From assembly GCF_036346875.1 (NCBI RefSeq), contig NZ_CP107852.1, forward strand, positions 6,510,001 through 6,574,000: DNA of 64,000 bases, written 5' to 3'. The notes under the pieces were generated by a model. The model saw only the letters and a program-made list of their open reading frames with translations, was not told where the DNA came from and did no database searches. The position numbers were made by a program, and so were the translations under genes. The DNA is from Nocardia sp. NBC_00508 (GTDB lineage Bacteria; Actinomycetota; Actinomycetes; Mycobacteriales; Mycobacteriaceae). Each line of letters opens with the position of its first letter. The stretch's first letter is position 1. Positions 53,153 through 62,181 of the stretch are shown piece by piece.

Positions 53153-55699
53153 GTGTCGGTAGGACGTGCATCGGGTCAGGGTCTCCCGCCCGCGGCGACC
53201 AGCGATTTCGTCGGTCGCGACCGCGAGCTGGAGAAGGTCGGGATGGCACTGCTCGGCGCGACCCGCCTGGTCACCCTGATCGGTGCTGGCGGCATCGGCA
53301 AGACCCGGCTGGCGACCGAGGCCGTGCACCGGTTCCACAAGGCGCGGCGGGTGCCGGTGCACTGGGTGCGGCTGGCGCTGCTGTCCAGGGGCGCCGACGC
53401 GGCGGCGGTGGAGGAGCAGGTCGCGCGGTCGCTGATCGACGCCGACTTCTCCGGACGGTCGGCGTGGGAAGCGGTGCTCGACACGCTCCGGCGCCGCGAC
53501 GCGGTCGGGCGCACCCTGCAGACGATCCTGGTGATGGACAACTGTGAACACGTCTTGGACGGCGCGGGCCAGGTGATCGCCGACTTGCTCGACGCGGCGC
53601 CCGGGCTCACGGTGCTGGCCACCAGCCGCGAGGCGATCGGCTGGGTCGACGAACAGCTCGTGCCCGTGCCCGCGCTGTCCACCGAGCAGGCGCTGACCCT
53701 GTTCCGCGCACGCGCGGAACTGACCGGGCATGCCATCGCTGACGCCGATGCCGAGCAGGCCGCCGCGATCTGCAGGCACGTGCACAATCACCCGCTCTAC
53801 ATCCGGCTGGCTGCCGCGCGCCTGCTGCGCCAGCCGCTGACGATGATCCTGCGTGACCTCAGCGGGGAGGCCGGTGATCGGAGGCTGCGCTGGTCGCACG
53901 GTCCCCGTGTCGGCGCCGACGCACGGCATCAGGGCGTTCGCGACGTCATCGGCTGGTCCTACGACCTGTGCCGGGACAAGGAGCGGCTGCTGTTCGAGCG
54001 GCTGTCGGTCTTCGCGGCCGGTTACGACGTCGACCACGAGGACGCGAACCTGCCCGGTCTGGATGTCGGCGCGGAACTGGAGGCCATCGAAGCGGTCTGC
54101 GCCGACGACCACCCCGGTGGCCTGGCCCGCGCCGAGATCGAGGTCCTGCTGGAGCGGCTGGCGGACCAATCGCTGGTCTCGGTCCACCTGACCGCGACCA
54201 CGGTGCGCTACTCGCTGCTGGAGAGCGTGCGGGTGTTCGCCCAGCAGCGTCTACGCGAGCGGGGCGCCGAATTCGCGCGATTGGCGCGGCGGCACCGTCG
54301 CTACTATCGCGACAAAGTCGTCACGGCGCAGGCCGACTGGTTCGGCCCGGCCGAACAGGATCTGCTGGACTGGGCACGGGCGGCCTGGGACAACCTGCTG
54401 TGCGCCATCGAGGGCAGCCTCGACACGCCCGGGGAGGCCGCGGCCGGTTTGGAGATCGCGGTCGGGCTCATCGCTTTGCGCAGCCCGTTCTTCACCGGCT
54501 CGTTGCGCGAGCCGCGCCGATGGGCCGAGCGCACGCTCGCCGCCAGCCGTGGCCTGGACCCGCAGCCGGTGGAATTGCAGATCGCGGCGATGGCACTGAT
54601 CGGGTGGATCAGCATGTGCCAAGGCGTGCACGACGACGCCGAGCGCATGCTCGACGAGTGCATCATCGCCTGCGTGCCCGACCCCGCCGCACGCTCCGGG
54701 TGGCGCGAGCATCCCGAACGTGATCTCGATCTGCCCGCCGCGGTCGAGTTCGCCAGGGGCAGCGAACTGATGCTGGTGCGCCGCGACGTGCGCGCGATTC
54801 CCGTCCTCGCCCGAGCCCGAACGAAATTCGCCGAGCGGGGCGACCGCGGCGGCGCCGCGATGAGCGAGCTGTTCGAGGCGCTCGCCGCCGCGTTCCTCGG
54901 TACGGCGACGCAGGCGCTGGAGATCGCCCGGCGGCATGTGGACAACGCGGAGCGGGCCGGAGCACGGTGGGCCACGTCGTGGGCCGAGCTGGCCTGGGCG
55001 ATCGCGCTGACCAAACACGGCGACCCGAATGATGCGCTCGCCGTTGGTCGTACGACGCTGAGCAGCCAGCTCGCCATGCGCGATCAGTGGGGCGCTGTGT
55101 GGGCCGTCCACGTTCGTACGTGGTCGCTGGCGCGCCTGATCACCGAGGCGGCCGACGTGTCATCGGATGCTGTGACGGAATGGGCGCGTGATATCGCCCG
55201 TCTCGCCGGTGGTGCCGCCACGCTGCGACACAAACTCGGTGTGAACATTGCCAATCTCGGACCGTTCGCAACCGAGACCGACGCAGCCGCCGCGGTTGCT
55301 CGGGAAGTCCTCGGCGCGGCGGCCTTCGCTGTGGCCGAGCGCGAGGGCGCGCTGCTGCGGCCCGAACTCGGCGAGGTGGCGCAGCTGGCGCTGGGCAGCC
55401 TGTCGCTGGAGCGTCTCTCGGTCGACCATCCGGTTCGGCGCGAGCGGCCATCGCGCTGGCAGGAGCTGTCGACCGCCGAACAGGAAGTTGCCGTCCTGGC
55501 CGCGGCGGGCTGGACCAACACCGCGATCGCCGCCCGGCGCGGCAGCTCGTTCAAGACCGTGGACGCCCAGATGGCCGCGATCCTGCAGAAACTGATGATC
55601 GGCTCGCGGGAGGACGTTCGTGCCTTGGTGCCCGCTGATCGGCGCGCCCAGGTGACCGAGGAAGCCGCACGCAAGCCGCAGCGCACCCGGCGCTCCTGA
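53153..55699 (+). CDS. ATP-binding LuxR-family transcriptional regulator (LAL-like)
   Basis: The 848-residue protein has an N-terminal NB-ARC/AAA domain with Walker A GAGGIGKT (residues 44-51), Walker B ILVMDNCEHVLD and LTVLATSREAIG sensor motif. A winged-helix segment (LFERLSVFAAGYDVD) and a long helical TPR-like region follow, and the protein ends in a LuxR-type helix-turn-helix (LSTAEQEVAVLAAAGWTNTAIAARRGSSFKTVDAQMAAILQKL). Such proteins use nucleotide and ligand binding to activate neighbouring operons. GTG 53153 places the start close to the FVGRDRELE motif. It faces away from the StyA-like gene and may control it and the P450. Confidence 0.88.
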   Translation: MSVGRASGQGLPPAATSDFVGRDRELEKVGMALLGATRLVTLIGAGGIGKTRLATEAVHRFHKARRVPVHWVRLALLSRGADAAAVEEQVARSLIDADFSGRSAWEAVLDTLRRRDAVGRTLQTILVMDNCEHVLDGAGQVIADLLDAAPGLTVLATSREAIGWVDEQLVPVPALSTEQALTLFRARAELTGHAIADADAEQAAAICRHVHNHPLYIRLAAARLLRQPLTMILRDLSGEAGDRRLRWSHGPRVGADARHQGVRDVIGWSYDLCRDKERLLFERLSVFAAGYDVDHEDANLPGLDVGAELEAIEAVCADDHPGGLARAEIEVLLERLADQSLVSVHLTATTVRYSLLESVRVFAQQRLRERGAEFARLARRHRRYYRDKVVTAQADWFGPAEQDLLDWARAAWDNLLCAIEGSLDTPGEAAAGLEIAVGLIALRSPFFTGSLREPRRWAERTLAASRGLDPQPVELQIAAMALIGWISMCQGVHDDAERMLDECIIACVPDPAARSGWREHPERDLDLPAAVEFARGSELMLVRRDVRAIPVLARARTKFAERGDRGGAAMSELFEALAAAFLGTATQALEIARRHVDNAERAGARWATSWAELAWAIALTKHGDPNDALAVGRTTLSSQLAMRDQWGAVWAVHVRTWSLARLITEAADVSSDAVTEWARDIARLAGGAATLRHKLGVNIANLGPFATETDAAAAVAREVLGAAAFAVAEREGALLRPELGEVAQLALGSLSLERLSVDHPVRRERPSRWQELSTAEQEVAVLAAAGWTNTAIAARRGSSFKTVDAQMAAILQKLMIGSREDVRALVPADRRAQVTEEAARKPQRTRRS

Positions 55700-55989
55700 G
55701 ACCACCGAATCGGATTGGGGTCGAAGGCTTTCGACGGTGCATAGCTGCCGATTCCGCGAAATAGGCGGGACATGGCGGTATCTCGGCGGCCGCGGTGGTG
55801 TGCTCTCGGCTTCGTCGGGGGGTTCCACTTCCCACGATCGCCCGGAACCGTAGCTGTGCTCGGTTGTCATGCTATGTGCGCCAAGCGTCTTCACCGAATG
55901 TCATCGGTGATCGAGCCGATCGATGCCGAGGCACGGCGCGTCGCCGTTGCGGCCGGTACCCTGGATACAAGGTTGTCGCGCGGACAATA

Positions 55990-56012
55990 AGTTACCACGA
56001 ATTTAGGTAACT
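55990..56012. promoter_or_regulatory. Inverted repeat AGTTACC-N9-GGTAACT upstream of the transglycosylase
   Basis: AGTTACC (55990-55996) is mirrored exactly by GGTAACT (56006-56012). It sits in the 417-bp gap before the transglycosylase and in its most A/T-rich part, so a promoter or operator is likely. The remainder of 55700-56116 holds no convincing gene; a short plus-strand frame at 55772-55990 lacks protein-like features. I looked for a c-di-AMP (ydaO) riboswitch, common before such hydrolases in actinobacteria, and do not recognise one. Confidence 0.5.
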
Positions 56013-56116
56013 AATCCGTCGATTTACTCGGCATTGTGTACCGTATGTTATCGAGGGTTCGCTTCGCTTGTCTGGTGAACCAGGGTCGAGGATGCGGCCC
56101 GGCAAGGAGGACTCCG

Positions 56117-57667
56117 CTGTCTCGCGTTGCGGATGTATCCGTTCCCGAGACACGGACGACGTCGAGGATTGGGTGTGGCCGTATGCGTGTTTCTGCTCCG
56201 ATAACGGTCTCGGCTTTGGTTGTTGCTGGTGTGGTGGTGAGTAGTTCGGGGGTGCAGTCGGTGCCGGGGGTGCGGGCGCCGGGTGTGTTGACGTCGGCGG
56301 GTGCGGGTGTGGTGGCGGGTGGGTCGGGGGTGGTGGGGTTGTTGCCGGTGGTGGTGGAGGGTCCGCGGCGGTTGCGGGCGGTGTCGCCGGGGTCGGGTCG
56401 GGTGGGGTTGGGTGGGGTTGGGGGGCGGGAGTTTTCGTTGCCGGGGGTGGGGGGTGTGTTGGGGATTCCGGAGGTGGTGTTGGCGGCGTATCGGAATGCG
56501 GAGTTGGCGTTGGGGTCTTCGGTGCCGGGGTGTGGGTTGTCGTGGAGTTTGTTGGCGGGGATCGGGCGGGTGGAGTCGGGGCATGCGCGGGGTGGGCGGA
56601 CGGATGCGGCGGGGACGGCGGTGGCGCCGATTTTCGGTCCGGCGTTGGATGGGAGTCTGCCGGGTAATGAGGTGATCCGGTCGGGGGATGGGGGGTTTGT
56701 GCGGGCGGTGGGTCCGATGCAGTTCTTGCCGGGGACGTGGGGGGTGTATGCGGCTGATGGGAACGGGGATGGGGTGGCTGATCCGCATAATGTGTTCGAT
56801 GCGGCGTTGGCGGCGGGGAAGTATTTGTGTTCGGGGGGGTTGGATCTGCGGGATTCGGGGCAGGAGTTGCGGGCGGTGTTGCGGTACAACAATTCGATGG
56901 CGTATGCGGGGAATGTGCTGAGTTGGTCGGCGGCGTACCGGAGTGGGGGTGGGCCGCGGCCGGTGCCGTTGGCGCCGGGGGTGGTTCCGCCGGGGGTGTC
57001 GGGGACGGTGCCGCCGTCGTCGGAGATGACCGCGGCCACTTCGCCTGTCCCGCCTGTGGCGCCGGAGGGCGGGCCGCGGAAGCCGGTGCCGCCGCCGGTG
57101 CAGGTGATGATCACCATTCCGGGGTTGCCGCCGATCCCGTGTGGCATATTCTGCCCACCCCCGCCACCGCCGCCGGTGGATGGGTGTGTGGGATATCCGG
57201 TTCCGGCGCCGATGCCGCGGGTGGAGCTGCCCGGTGTCGGGTTCGGTCCGCTCGCCCCGGCCGCGCCCGCCGGCGCCGCGCCCGGTCCACTACCTGGGCA
57301 GCTACCCGGCCGGGCCGACCCCGAGGCCGCCCGCCGTCCCGGCGATGCGGGCGCAGCTGCGGCCGCCGAGCAATCCTCTCCCGCTGATCAGCAGGCCGCT
57401 GCTTGCATCCCACCGGGCACCGGCACCCCCGGACACGACCCCGGACCGGGCGCACCCGCCCACGCCGCGCCGGGCGCACCCGGCGATGAGGCCGCGCCCC
57501 CCAGCAACACCGAACCTGCCACCCCGGAACCAGCTACCCCGGGATCGGCCGCCGAACCGGAATCTGCCACCGAACCCGCACCTGCTCCCGCCCCTCAACC
57601 CGGCATCACCCTGCCCTTCGGTATCGTCATCCCCCTCCCCGCACCACCGCCCGCGCCGGCGGGTTGA
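56117..57667 (+). CDS. Secreted lytic transglycosylase with proline-rich tail
   Basis: The protein has a signal region (APITVSALVVAGVVVSSSG) and an SLT-like domain: VVLAAYRNAELAL, LSWSLLAGIGRVESGHA with catalytic Glu (about residue 153), GPMQFLPGTWGVYAADGNGDGVADPHNVFDAALAAGKYLC and LRYNNSMAYAGNVL. A 220-residue Pro/Ala-rich tail follows. It cleaves peptidoglycan glycan strands outside the membrane. A perfect AAGGAGG at 56104-56110 is six bases before an in-frame CTG (56117), which I take as the start; GTG 56036 and ATG 56182 are alternatives. From about 56200 to 57000 the coding strand is extremely G/T-rich, with codons ending mainly in G or T, then it shifts to normal C-rich use. Confidence 0.85.
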   Translation: MSRVADVSVPETRTTSRIGCGRMRVSAPITVSALVVAGVVVSSSGVQSVPGVRAPGVLTSAGAGVVAGGSGVVGLLPVVVEGPRRLRAVSPGSGRVGLGGVGGREFSLPGVGGVLGIPEVVLAAYRNAELALGSSVPGCGLSWSLLAGIGRVESGHARGGRTDAAGTAVAPIFGPALDGSLPGNEVIRSGDGGFVRAVGPMQFLPGTWGVYAADGNGDGVADPHNVFDAALAAGKYLCSGGLDLRDSGQELRAVLRYNNSMAYAGNVLSWSAAYRSGGGPRPVPLAPGVVPPGVSGTVPPSSEMTAATSPVPPVAPEGGPRKPVPPPVQVMITIPGLPPIPCGIFCPPPPPPPVDGCVGYPVPAPMPRVELPGVGFGPLAPAAPAGAAPGPLPGQLPGRADPEAARRPGDAGAAAAAEQSSPADQQAAACIPPGTGTPGHDPGPGAPAHAAPGAPGDEAAPPSNTEPATPEPATPGSAAEPESATEPAPAPAPQPGITLPFGIVIPLPAPPPAPAG

Positions 57668-57736
57668 TCGAGCCAACCCATACACATCCGGACACCCCAA
57701 CCCACCGAGCAAAGCGGTGCCACTGGCCGCTCCACC

Positions 57737-58016
57737 GGTACACGCACCGGAGGCGGCCCGCGAATCGGCGGCGCCCGGATGATGCTGCGGCACGTTGGTC
57801 GTGCGCCGACGGACGCCGTCCCCTACACAGGTACACGCGCCGCATGGGCCCGCGAGCCGGCGGCGGATGCTGCTGCGGCACAGCTGGCCGTGCGCCGATG
57901 GATGCCGTCTCCTATGCAGGCATTCGCGCCGGACGCGGCCCGCGAGCCAGCAGCACCCGGATGCTGCTGCGGCACAGGACGCGCAGCTGGTCGTGCGCCG
58001 ACGGACGCCATCCCCG
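57737..58016. repeat. Tandem repeat, three units of about 89-98 bp
   Basis: Units start near 57737, 57830 and 57919. Each begins GGTACACGC or GGCATTCGC, passes through GGCCCGCGA, GCTGCTGCGGCAC and GTGCGCCGACGGACGCC (or GATGGATGCC), and ends in CCTA(C/T)(A/G)CA. Similarity is high but not perfect. The core GTGCGCCGACGGACG resembles GTGCGGCCGAACGACG of the 923-1390 array. The interval 57668-58214 has no supported gene. Confidence 0.8.
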
Positions 58017-58214
58017 GCGGAGACATCACCCGGAACGCCCCTGCGTGTCGGGTGCGTATTCACTGTGGTGTCGCCGCCCGCGTCCGATCGCTGGGTGCCT
58101 CCCGTGGCGGGACCGCGGGCTACGAAACCCGGCGAGGGGAGATCCGGGCCAATCGTTGGCTATCCCCGTGACGAACCTCTAATAGGAGTATTTCGTTCGA
58201 TTCGAGGTGAACTC

Positions 58215-59348
58215 ATGAGGGCCACAGTCGGAGTATCAGCGGAGCAGACCGTGGTGCGCGGGGTCATGCTCTCGTCCACGGCGCAGCAAGGCGCGCCGCC
58301 AACCGTGCTGCGGGAGGTCGAACAGCCCGTCGAGTACTCGGTTGCCGCGTCGATCGCCGCCACCCTCGCGGCGTTGACGAGCGCGGAAGCCGATACCGAG
58401 ATCGACGACGTCGCCGTTGCGTACCGCACGGGCGCCGAGCGCCGGGCAATCGTGTCGCATCTGTCGTCGGCGGCGTGGGGGTCGCCGTCGCTCGTGTCGA
58501 CCAAAACAGCTCTGCTGGCGCTGCTCGACGGCATACCGGGCCTGGCGGCGTACGGCACCGTGCTGGTGCTGGAGGTCGTCGGCTACCACACGACCTATCT
58601 CGTGGTCGGACCGCGACGCGACGAGATCCTGGCCTCGGACTCCTGGTCCGGGGTCGTCGACGCAGGCACCGCGGGCCAGGCGATCGACCGGATCCGGCCG
58701 GCCCTGGAAGCGGCCGGATTGCAGCCCGATGCCGTCCTGCTCTGCGGCTCGTCCGCGGGGCGGCCGGACCTGGTGTCGGCGCTGCAACTCGGACTCGCTA
58801 CACCCGTGATCACCGCGCCCGACTTCGCCAACGCGGCCGCGTACGGCGCCGCATTGGTGGCAGCCGCCTCCTTCCGCAGCGCTTCAGCGGTAGCGATTCC
58901 GGCTGGTCGGCGGCAGACGGGCCGTGCGATCCTGGTCGCGGCGGCCATCGCCGCTTTGGCCGGCGGAGTAGCGGTCGCGGTCGTGCAGGCGCGCGAGGAC
59001 CGACCAGCCGAAATTCGCGGCCCCGCGGGGCCCGCCCCCGGGCAGGCTCCCATTTCGGAAGTCCAGCCGATCTTCCCGGCCCCCGCGGTCGATCCCATAT
59101 TCGTGGCGCCCGCCGCCGCACCCGAGCCGGCTCCCGCCCCTCCATACCCCCAACCGCCGATACCGCCCGAGCCGTTGCCTGTGCCGGTCCAACGACCGGT
59201 GGAACAGCCCCCGCCCATGCCGCCCGACCTGCCGGGTCAGCCGGGACCTTCACAGCCCCCGCATAGGCCACACCCGACGACAACGTCACCCGAACATGCT
59301 CCAGCTCCCGCTGGTGCGTCGAACGACACCCTTCCTCTTGCCCGGTGA
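58215..59348 (+). CDS. DUF7159-like protein with one membrane helix and proline-rich tail
   Basis: The 377-residue protein begins MRATVGVSAEQTVVRGVMLSS, and its first about 230 residues (VEYSVAASIAATLAALTSAEA, VLVLEVVGYHTTYLVVGPRRDEIL, VLLCGSSAGRPDLVSALQL, AAYGAALVAAASF) suggest an actin/Hsp70-like (ASKHA) fold as in mycobacterial DUF7159 proteins. One membrane helix (RAILVAAAIAALAGGVAVAVV) is followed by about 110 residues rich in Pro and Ala, presumably outside. Mycobacterial relatives are envelope-associated with unknown role. ATG 58215; the frame is open upstream through the tandem repeat. Confidence 0.72.
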   Translation: MRATVGVSAEQTVVRGVMLSSTAQQGAPPTVLREVEQPVEYSVAASIAATLAALTSAEADTEIDDVAVAYRTGAERRAIVSHLSSAAWGSPSLVSTKTALLALLDGIPGLAAYGTVLVLEVVGYHTTYLVVGPRRDEILASDSWSGVVDAGTAGQAIDRIRPALEAAGLQPDAVLLCGSSAGRPDLVSALQLGLATPVITAPDFANAAAYGAALVAAASFRSASAVAIPAGRRQTGRAILVAAAIAALAGGVAVAVVQAREDRPAEIRGPAGPAPGQAPISEVQPIFPAPAVDPIFVAPAAAPEPAPAPPYPQPPIPPEPLPVPVQRPVEQPPPMPPDLPGQPGPSQPPHRPHPTTTSPEHAPAPAGASNDTLPLAR

Positions 59349-59471
59349 GTCCCCACCCCGCCCTGAGCGCCGGCGCCCACCGGTCGTGCAGGCGTAGTGG
59401 TGGCAGCAGTCGGCGCCGCTGTGAGCCATCGCGCACCGGCGGCACCCGCGCGTGGCCGATAAGCTGGCCGG

Positions 59472-60695
59472 GTGAGCGCACAAACGGCCGGATCGGTGGC
59501 GATCGCCGAGGACCTGGACGCCGTGACCACCCGCGGCCCCGAGGACGACCCCGCGGACGCCGGGCTCAGCCGCGCGGACGTCGAGTCGGTGTGGGAGTCG
59601 GTGCGGGCGTGGTACCGCCTGGGCACGACGCCGGCGATTCAGGTGTGCCTGCGCCGCAACGGTCGGATCGCGTTGAACCGGACCATCGGCCACGGGTGGG
59701 GCAACGCGCCCGGCGACGGGCCGGACGCGGTCGAAGTACTCGCCACCCCCGACACGCCGTTCTGCGGTTTCTCGACGGCGAAGGGCGTCGCGGGTGCGCT
59801 GATGTTCATGCTCATCGAACAGGGCGCGTTCGCCTTGAACGATCCGGTGTCCAGCTACATCCCTGAATTCGCGGCGAACGGCAAGGCCGCCATCACGATC
59901 GGCGACGTGCTCTCGCACTCCGCCGGGATCCCCTTCGTCACGCCGCCCTACCAGGGCGTCGACCTGGTGCTGGACGAAGAGCTGGCGGTGCGCGCGCTGG
60001 CCGATCTCGTCCCGAGTTGGAAGCCGGGCCGCTTCCGCGTGTACCACGCGTTGACCAGCGGACTGATCCTGCGTCTTCTGGTGCGGCGGGCGACCGGAAA
60101 GCGTCTGCGGGAGCATCTGTCCGAACAGGTGCTCGAGCCGTTCGGATTCCGCTGGACCAGCTTCGGCGTGCGTCCCGAGGATCTCGACAAGGTCGTGCCG
60201 AGCGTCAAGATCGGTCCCGGCCCGTCGCGGATGGCAGCATATCTGGCGGGCAAGGCGATCGGCGGGCGGATGGACCGCGCATCCCGCTCGGCGACCGACG
60301 CCTTCCTGACCGCCGAGCTGCCCTCGGGCAATCTGATCACCACCGCATCCGAACTCTCGCGCTTCTACGACATTCTCACCCGTGGCGCACCGGACGGCCG
60401 GCGGATCATCCGACCGGAGACGCTGCAGGAGGCGGTGCGGCCGGCCCCCTGGATACCGGGCGTGGCCGGACGGGTCAGCCGAGCCGGTTTCGAACTCGGC
60501 GCGCGCAGGTCGAAGTTCGGCCGCGACACCGGATCGCACTTCGGGCGTAGCGGATTGACCACCCAGTACGGCTGGGCCGACCCGGCGCGCGGACTGTCCG
60601 GAGCAATCCTGACCAGCGGCAAGGCGACCGCCGACACCAAGCGGCCGTGGCAGCTGGTCGCGCAGATCTCCGCCGCGGTGCCCGCCGACCAGTAG
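59472..60695 (+). CDS. Serine hydrolase, class C beta-lactamase family
   Basis: The 407-residue protein has the SxxK motif FSTAKG (Ser101, Lys104), a YxN-equivalent YHA (Tyr191 in FRVYHALTSG) and a late HFGRSGLTTQYGW taking the KTG place. There is no signal peptide, so it is likely a cytosolic esterase or lactonase rather than an antibiotic lactamase. Similar mycobacterial proteins act on lipids or esters. GTG 59472 is the start. Length is normal for the family. Confidence 0.88.
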   Translation: MSAQTAGSVAIAEDLDAVTTRGPEDDPADAGLSRADVESVWESVRAWYRLGTTPAIQVCLRRNGRIALNRTIGHGWGNAPGDGPDAVEVLATPDTPFCGFSTAKGVAGALMFMLIEQGAFALNDPVSSYIPEFAANGKAAITIGDVLSHSAGIPFVTPPYQGVDLVLDEELAVRALADLVPSWKPGRFRVYHALTSGLILRLLVRRATGKRLREHLSEQVLEPFGFRWTSFGVRPEDLDKVVPSVKIGPGPSRMAAYLAGKAIGGRMDRASRSATDAFLTAELPSGNLITTASELSRFYDILTRGAPDGRRIIRPETLQEAVRPAPWIPGVAGRVSRAGFELGARRSKFGRDTGSHFGRSGLTTQYGWADPARGLSGAILTSGKATADTKRPWQLVAQISAAVPADQ

Positions 60696-60764
60696 CACGC
60701 GCCACCGGCACGGGCGTCTCGCTCGTCTCCACCAGTGAGAAGACCTCGGTCATCCGGCAGATCT

Positions 60765-60840
60765 AGTCTGTTAACTCGCTTGTTGCCAACCTGTCGGGTT
60801 GCGCTAGTGCGAGCGGAACAGACTGACCCGTCGGCTTTTT
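60765..60840 (+). promoter_or_regulatory. Structured leader of trpB, possible attenuator or RNA element
   Basis: Three nested inverted repeats lie just upstream of trpB. AGTCTGTT (60765-60772) pairs with AACAGACT (60817-60824), CTCGC (60775-60779) with GCGAG (60809-60813), and CAACC (60787-60791) with GGTTG (60797-60801). A T-run (60836-60840) follows 11 bases after the outer stem. The layout resembles a leader hairpin with a terminator-like U-tract. I see no short ORF rich in Trp codons, so if it regulates, it does so by protein binding, ligand or a T-box-unlike mechanism. Confidence 0.5.
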
Positions 60841-60862
60841 GGCGGTGAAAGCGTTGGTGCTG

Positions 60863-62104
60863 ATGAGTATTGATCACGACGTGGCGGCGAGCGGGTTCCG
60901 GTACGCCATGCTTCCCGACAAGCACGGACGATTCGGCGTGTTCGGCGGCAGATTCGTGCCGGAAGGACTGATGGCCGCGCTGCTGGATCTCGAATCGGCC
61001 TACCGTCTCGCGCAGGGCGATTCGAGCTTCGTGGCGGAATACCGGCAACTGCTGCGCGACCGGGTCGGTCGGCCTACGCTGCTGCATCAGGTGCGGCGGT
61101 TCGCCGAGTTGCTGGGCGTGCCGGGAGTGCGGGTCTATCTCAAGCGCGAGGACATGGCCCACACCGGCGCTCACAAGATCAACAATGCGCTCGGGCAGGC
61201 GCTGCTGGCCCAGCGGATGGGCAAGCGACGGATCGTCGCCGAGACCGGCGCGGGCCAGCACGGCGTGGCCGTGGCGACCGTATGCGCGATGCTCGGCCTG
61301 ACCTGCGTGGTCTACATGGGGACCGACGACATGCGGCGCCAGGCGTCGAACGTGGTGCGGATGAAACTGCTCGGTGCCGAGGTGCGACCCGTCGACAACG
61401 GATCGCGGCGGCTCAAGGACGCGATCAGCGAGTCGGTTCGCGACTGGGTGGCGAGCGTGGACACCACCCACTACTTGTTCGGCACCGCCGCGGGGCCCGC
61501 GCCGTATCCGCGGATCGTGCGGGATTTCCAGACGGTGATCGGCGTGGAGACCAGACATCAGATCGCACGCGTCGAAGGCAGGCTGCCCGATTACGTCCTC
61601 GCCTGCGTGGGCGGCGGCAGCAACGCCATCGGTGTCTTCCACCCGTTCGCCGACGACCCGGAGGTGCGGTTGATCGGCGTGGAGGCCGCCGGGCTGGGAG
61701 TCGACACCGGCGCGCACGCGGCGACGCTGAGCATGGGCAGCCCGGGTGAGATCGACGGCTCCTACAGCTACCTGCTGCAGGACGAGGACGGCCAGATCGC
61801 GCGGACCCACAGCATCGCGGCCGGACTCGACTATCCGGGCGTGGGCCCCGAACTCAGCCACCTGAAAGACAGTGGCCGGGTGACCTATCGCGCGGCCACC
61901 GACGCCGTCGCGTTGCGCGGAATGCAGGCGCTCAGTCACACCGAGGGCATCCTCGCCGCGCTCGAATCGGCCCATGCCGTCGGGCATCTGCTGGAGATGG
62001 CCGAGCTCGGCGAGGTGCCCGAGGATTCCGTCATCGTGCTGTGCCTGTCCGGTCGCGGTGACAAGGATCTCGCCGTCCTCGCCGATCGCCTCGGCGTGGC
62101 ATAA
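60863..62104 (+). CDS. trpB: Tryptophan synthase beta chain (orphan copy)
   Basis: The 413-residue protein is a full TrpB: FGVFGGRFVPEGLMAALLDLE, PTLLHQVRRFAELL, KREDMAHTGAHKINNALGQALLA with PLP lysine about 105, ETGAGQHGVA, GGGSNAIGVFHPF phosphate loop and SGRGDKDL near the end. It makes L-Trp from indole (or Ser donor analogues) and serine. No trpA, trpC or trpE is adjacent, so this is probably a second, stand-alone copy that may recycle indole or serve a secondary pathway. ATG 60863 is used; TTG 60839 and GTG 60845 are in frame upstream. Confidence 0.94.
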   Translation: MSIDHDVAASGFRYAMLPDKHGRFGVFGGRFVPEGLMAALLDLESAYRLAQGDSSFVAEYRQLLRDRVGRPTLLHQVRRFAELLGVPGVRVYLKREDMAHTGAHKINNALGQALLAQRMGKRRIVAETGAGQHGVAVATVCAMLGLTCVVYMGTDDMRRQASNVVRMKLLGAEVRPVDNGSRRLKDAISESVRDWVASVDTTHYLFGTAAGPAPYPRIVRDFQTVIGVETRHQIARVEGRLPDYVLACVGGGSNAIGVFHPFADDPEVRLIGVEAAGLGVDTGAHAATLSMGSPGEIDGSYSYLLQDEDGQIARTHSIAAGLDYPGVGPELSHLKDSGRVTYRAATDAVALRGMQALSHTEGILAALESAHAVGHLLEMAELGEVPEDSVIVLCLSGRGDKDLAVLADRLGVA

Positions 62105-62181
62105 CCACTGCTATCGTCGGAGGTACCCATGGCGCCGGGGGAGGGACCGCGCGCTACACCCGCGCACGAGGACGAGCCCTC

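Noticed and set aside
55772..55990. 72-residue plus-strand ORF
   Set aside because: Overlaps the A/T-rich promoter region, lacks a good ribosome binding site and has no protein-like pattern.
55700..56116. c-di-AMP (ydaO) riboswitch upstream of the transglycosylase
   Set aside because: I looked for the conserved ydaO segments and did not see them; only a simple inverted repeat is present.
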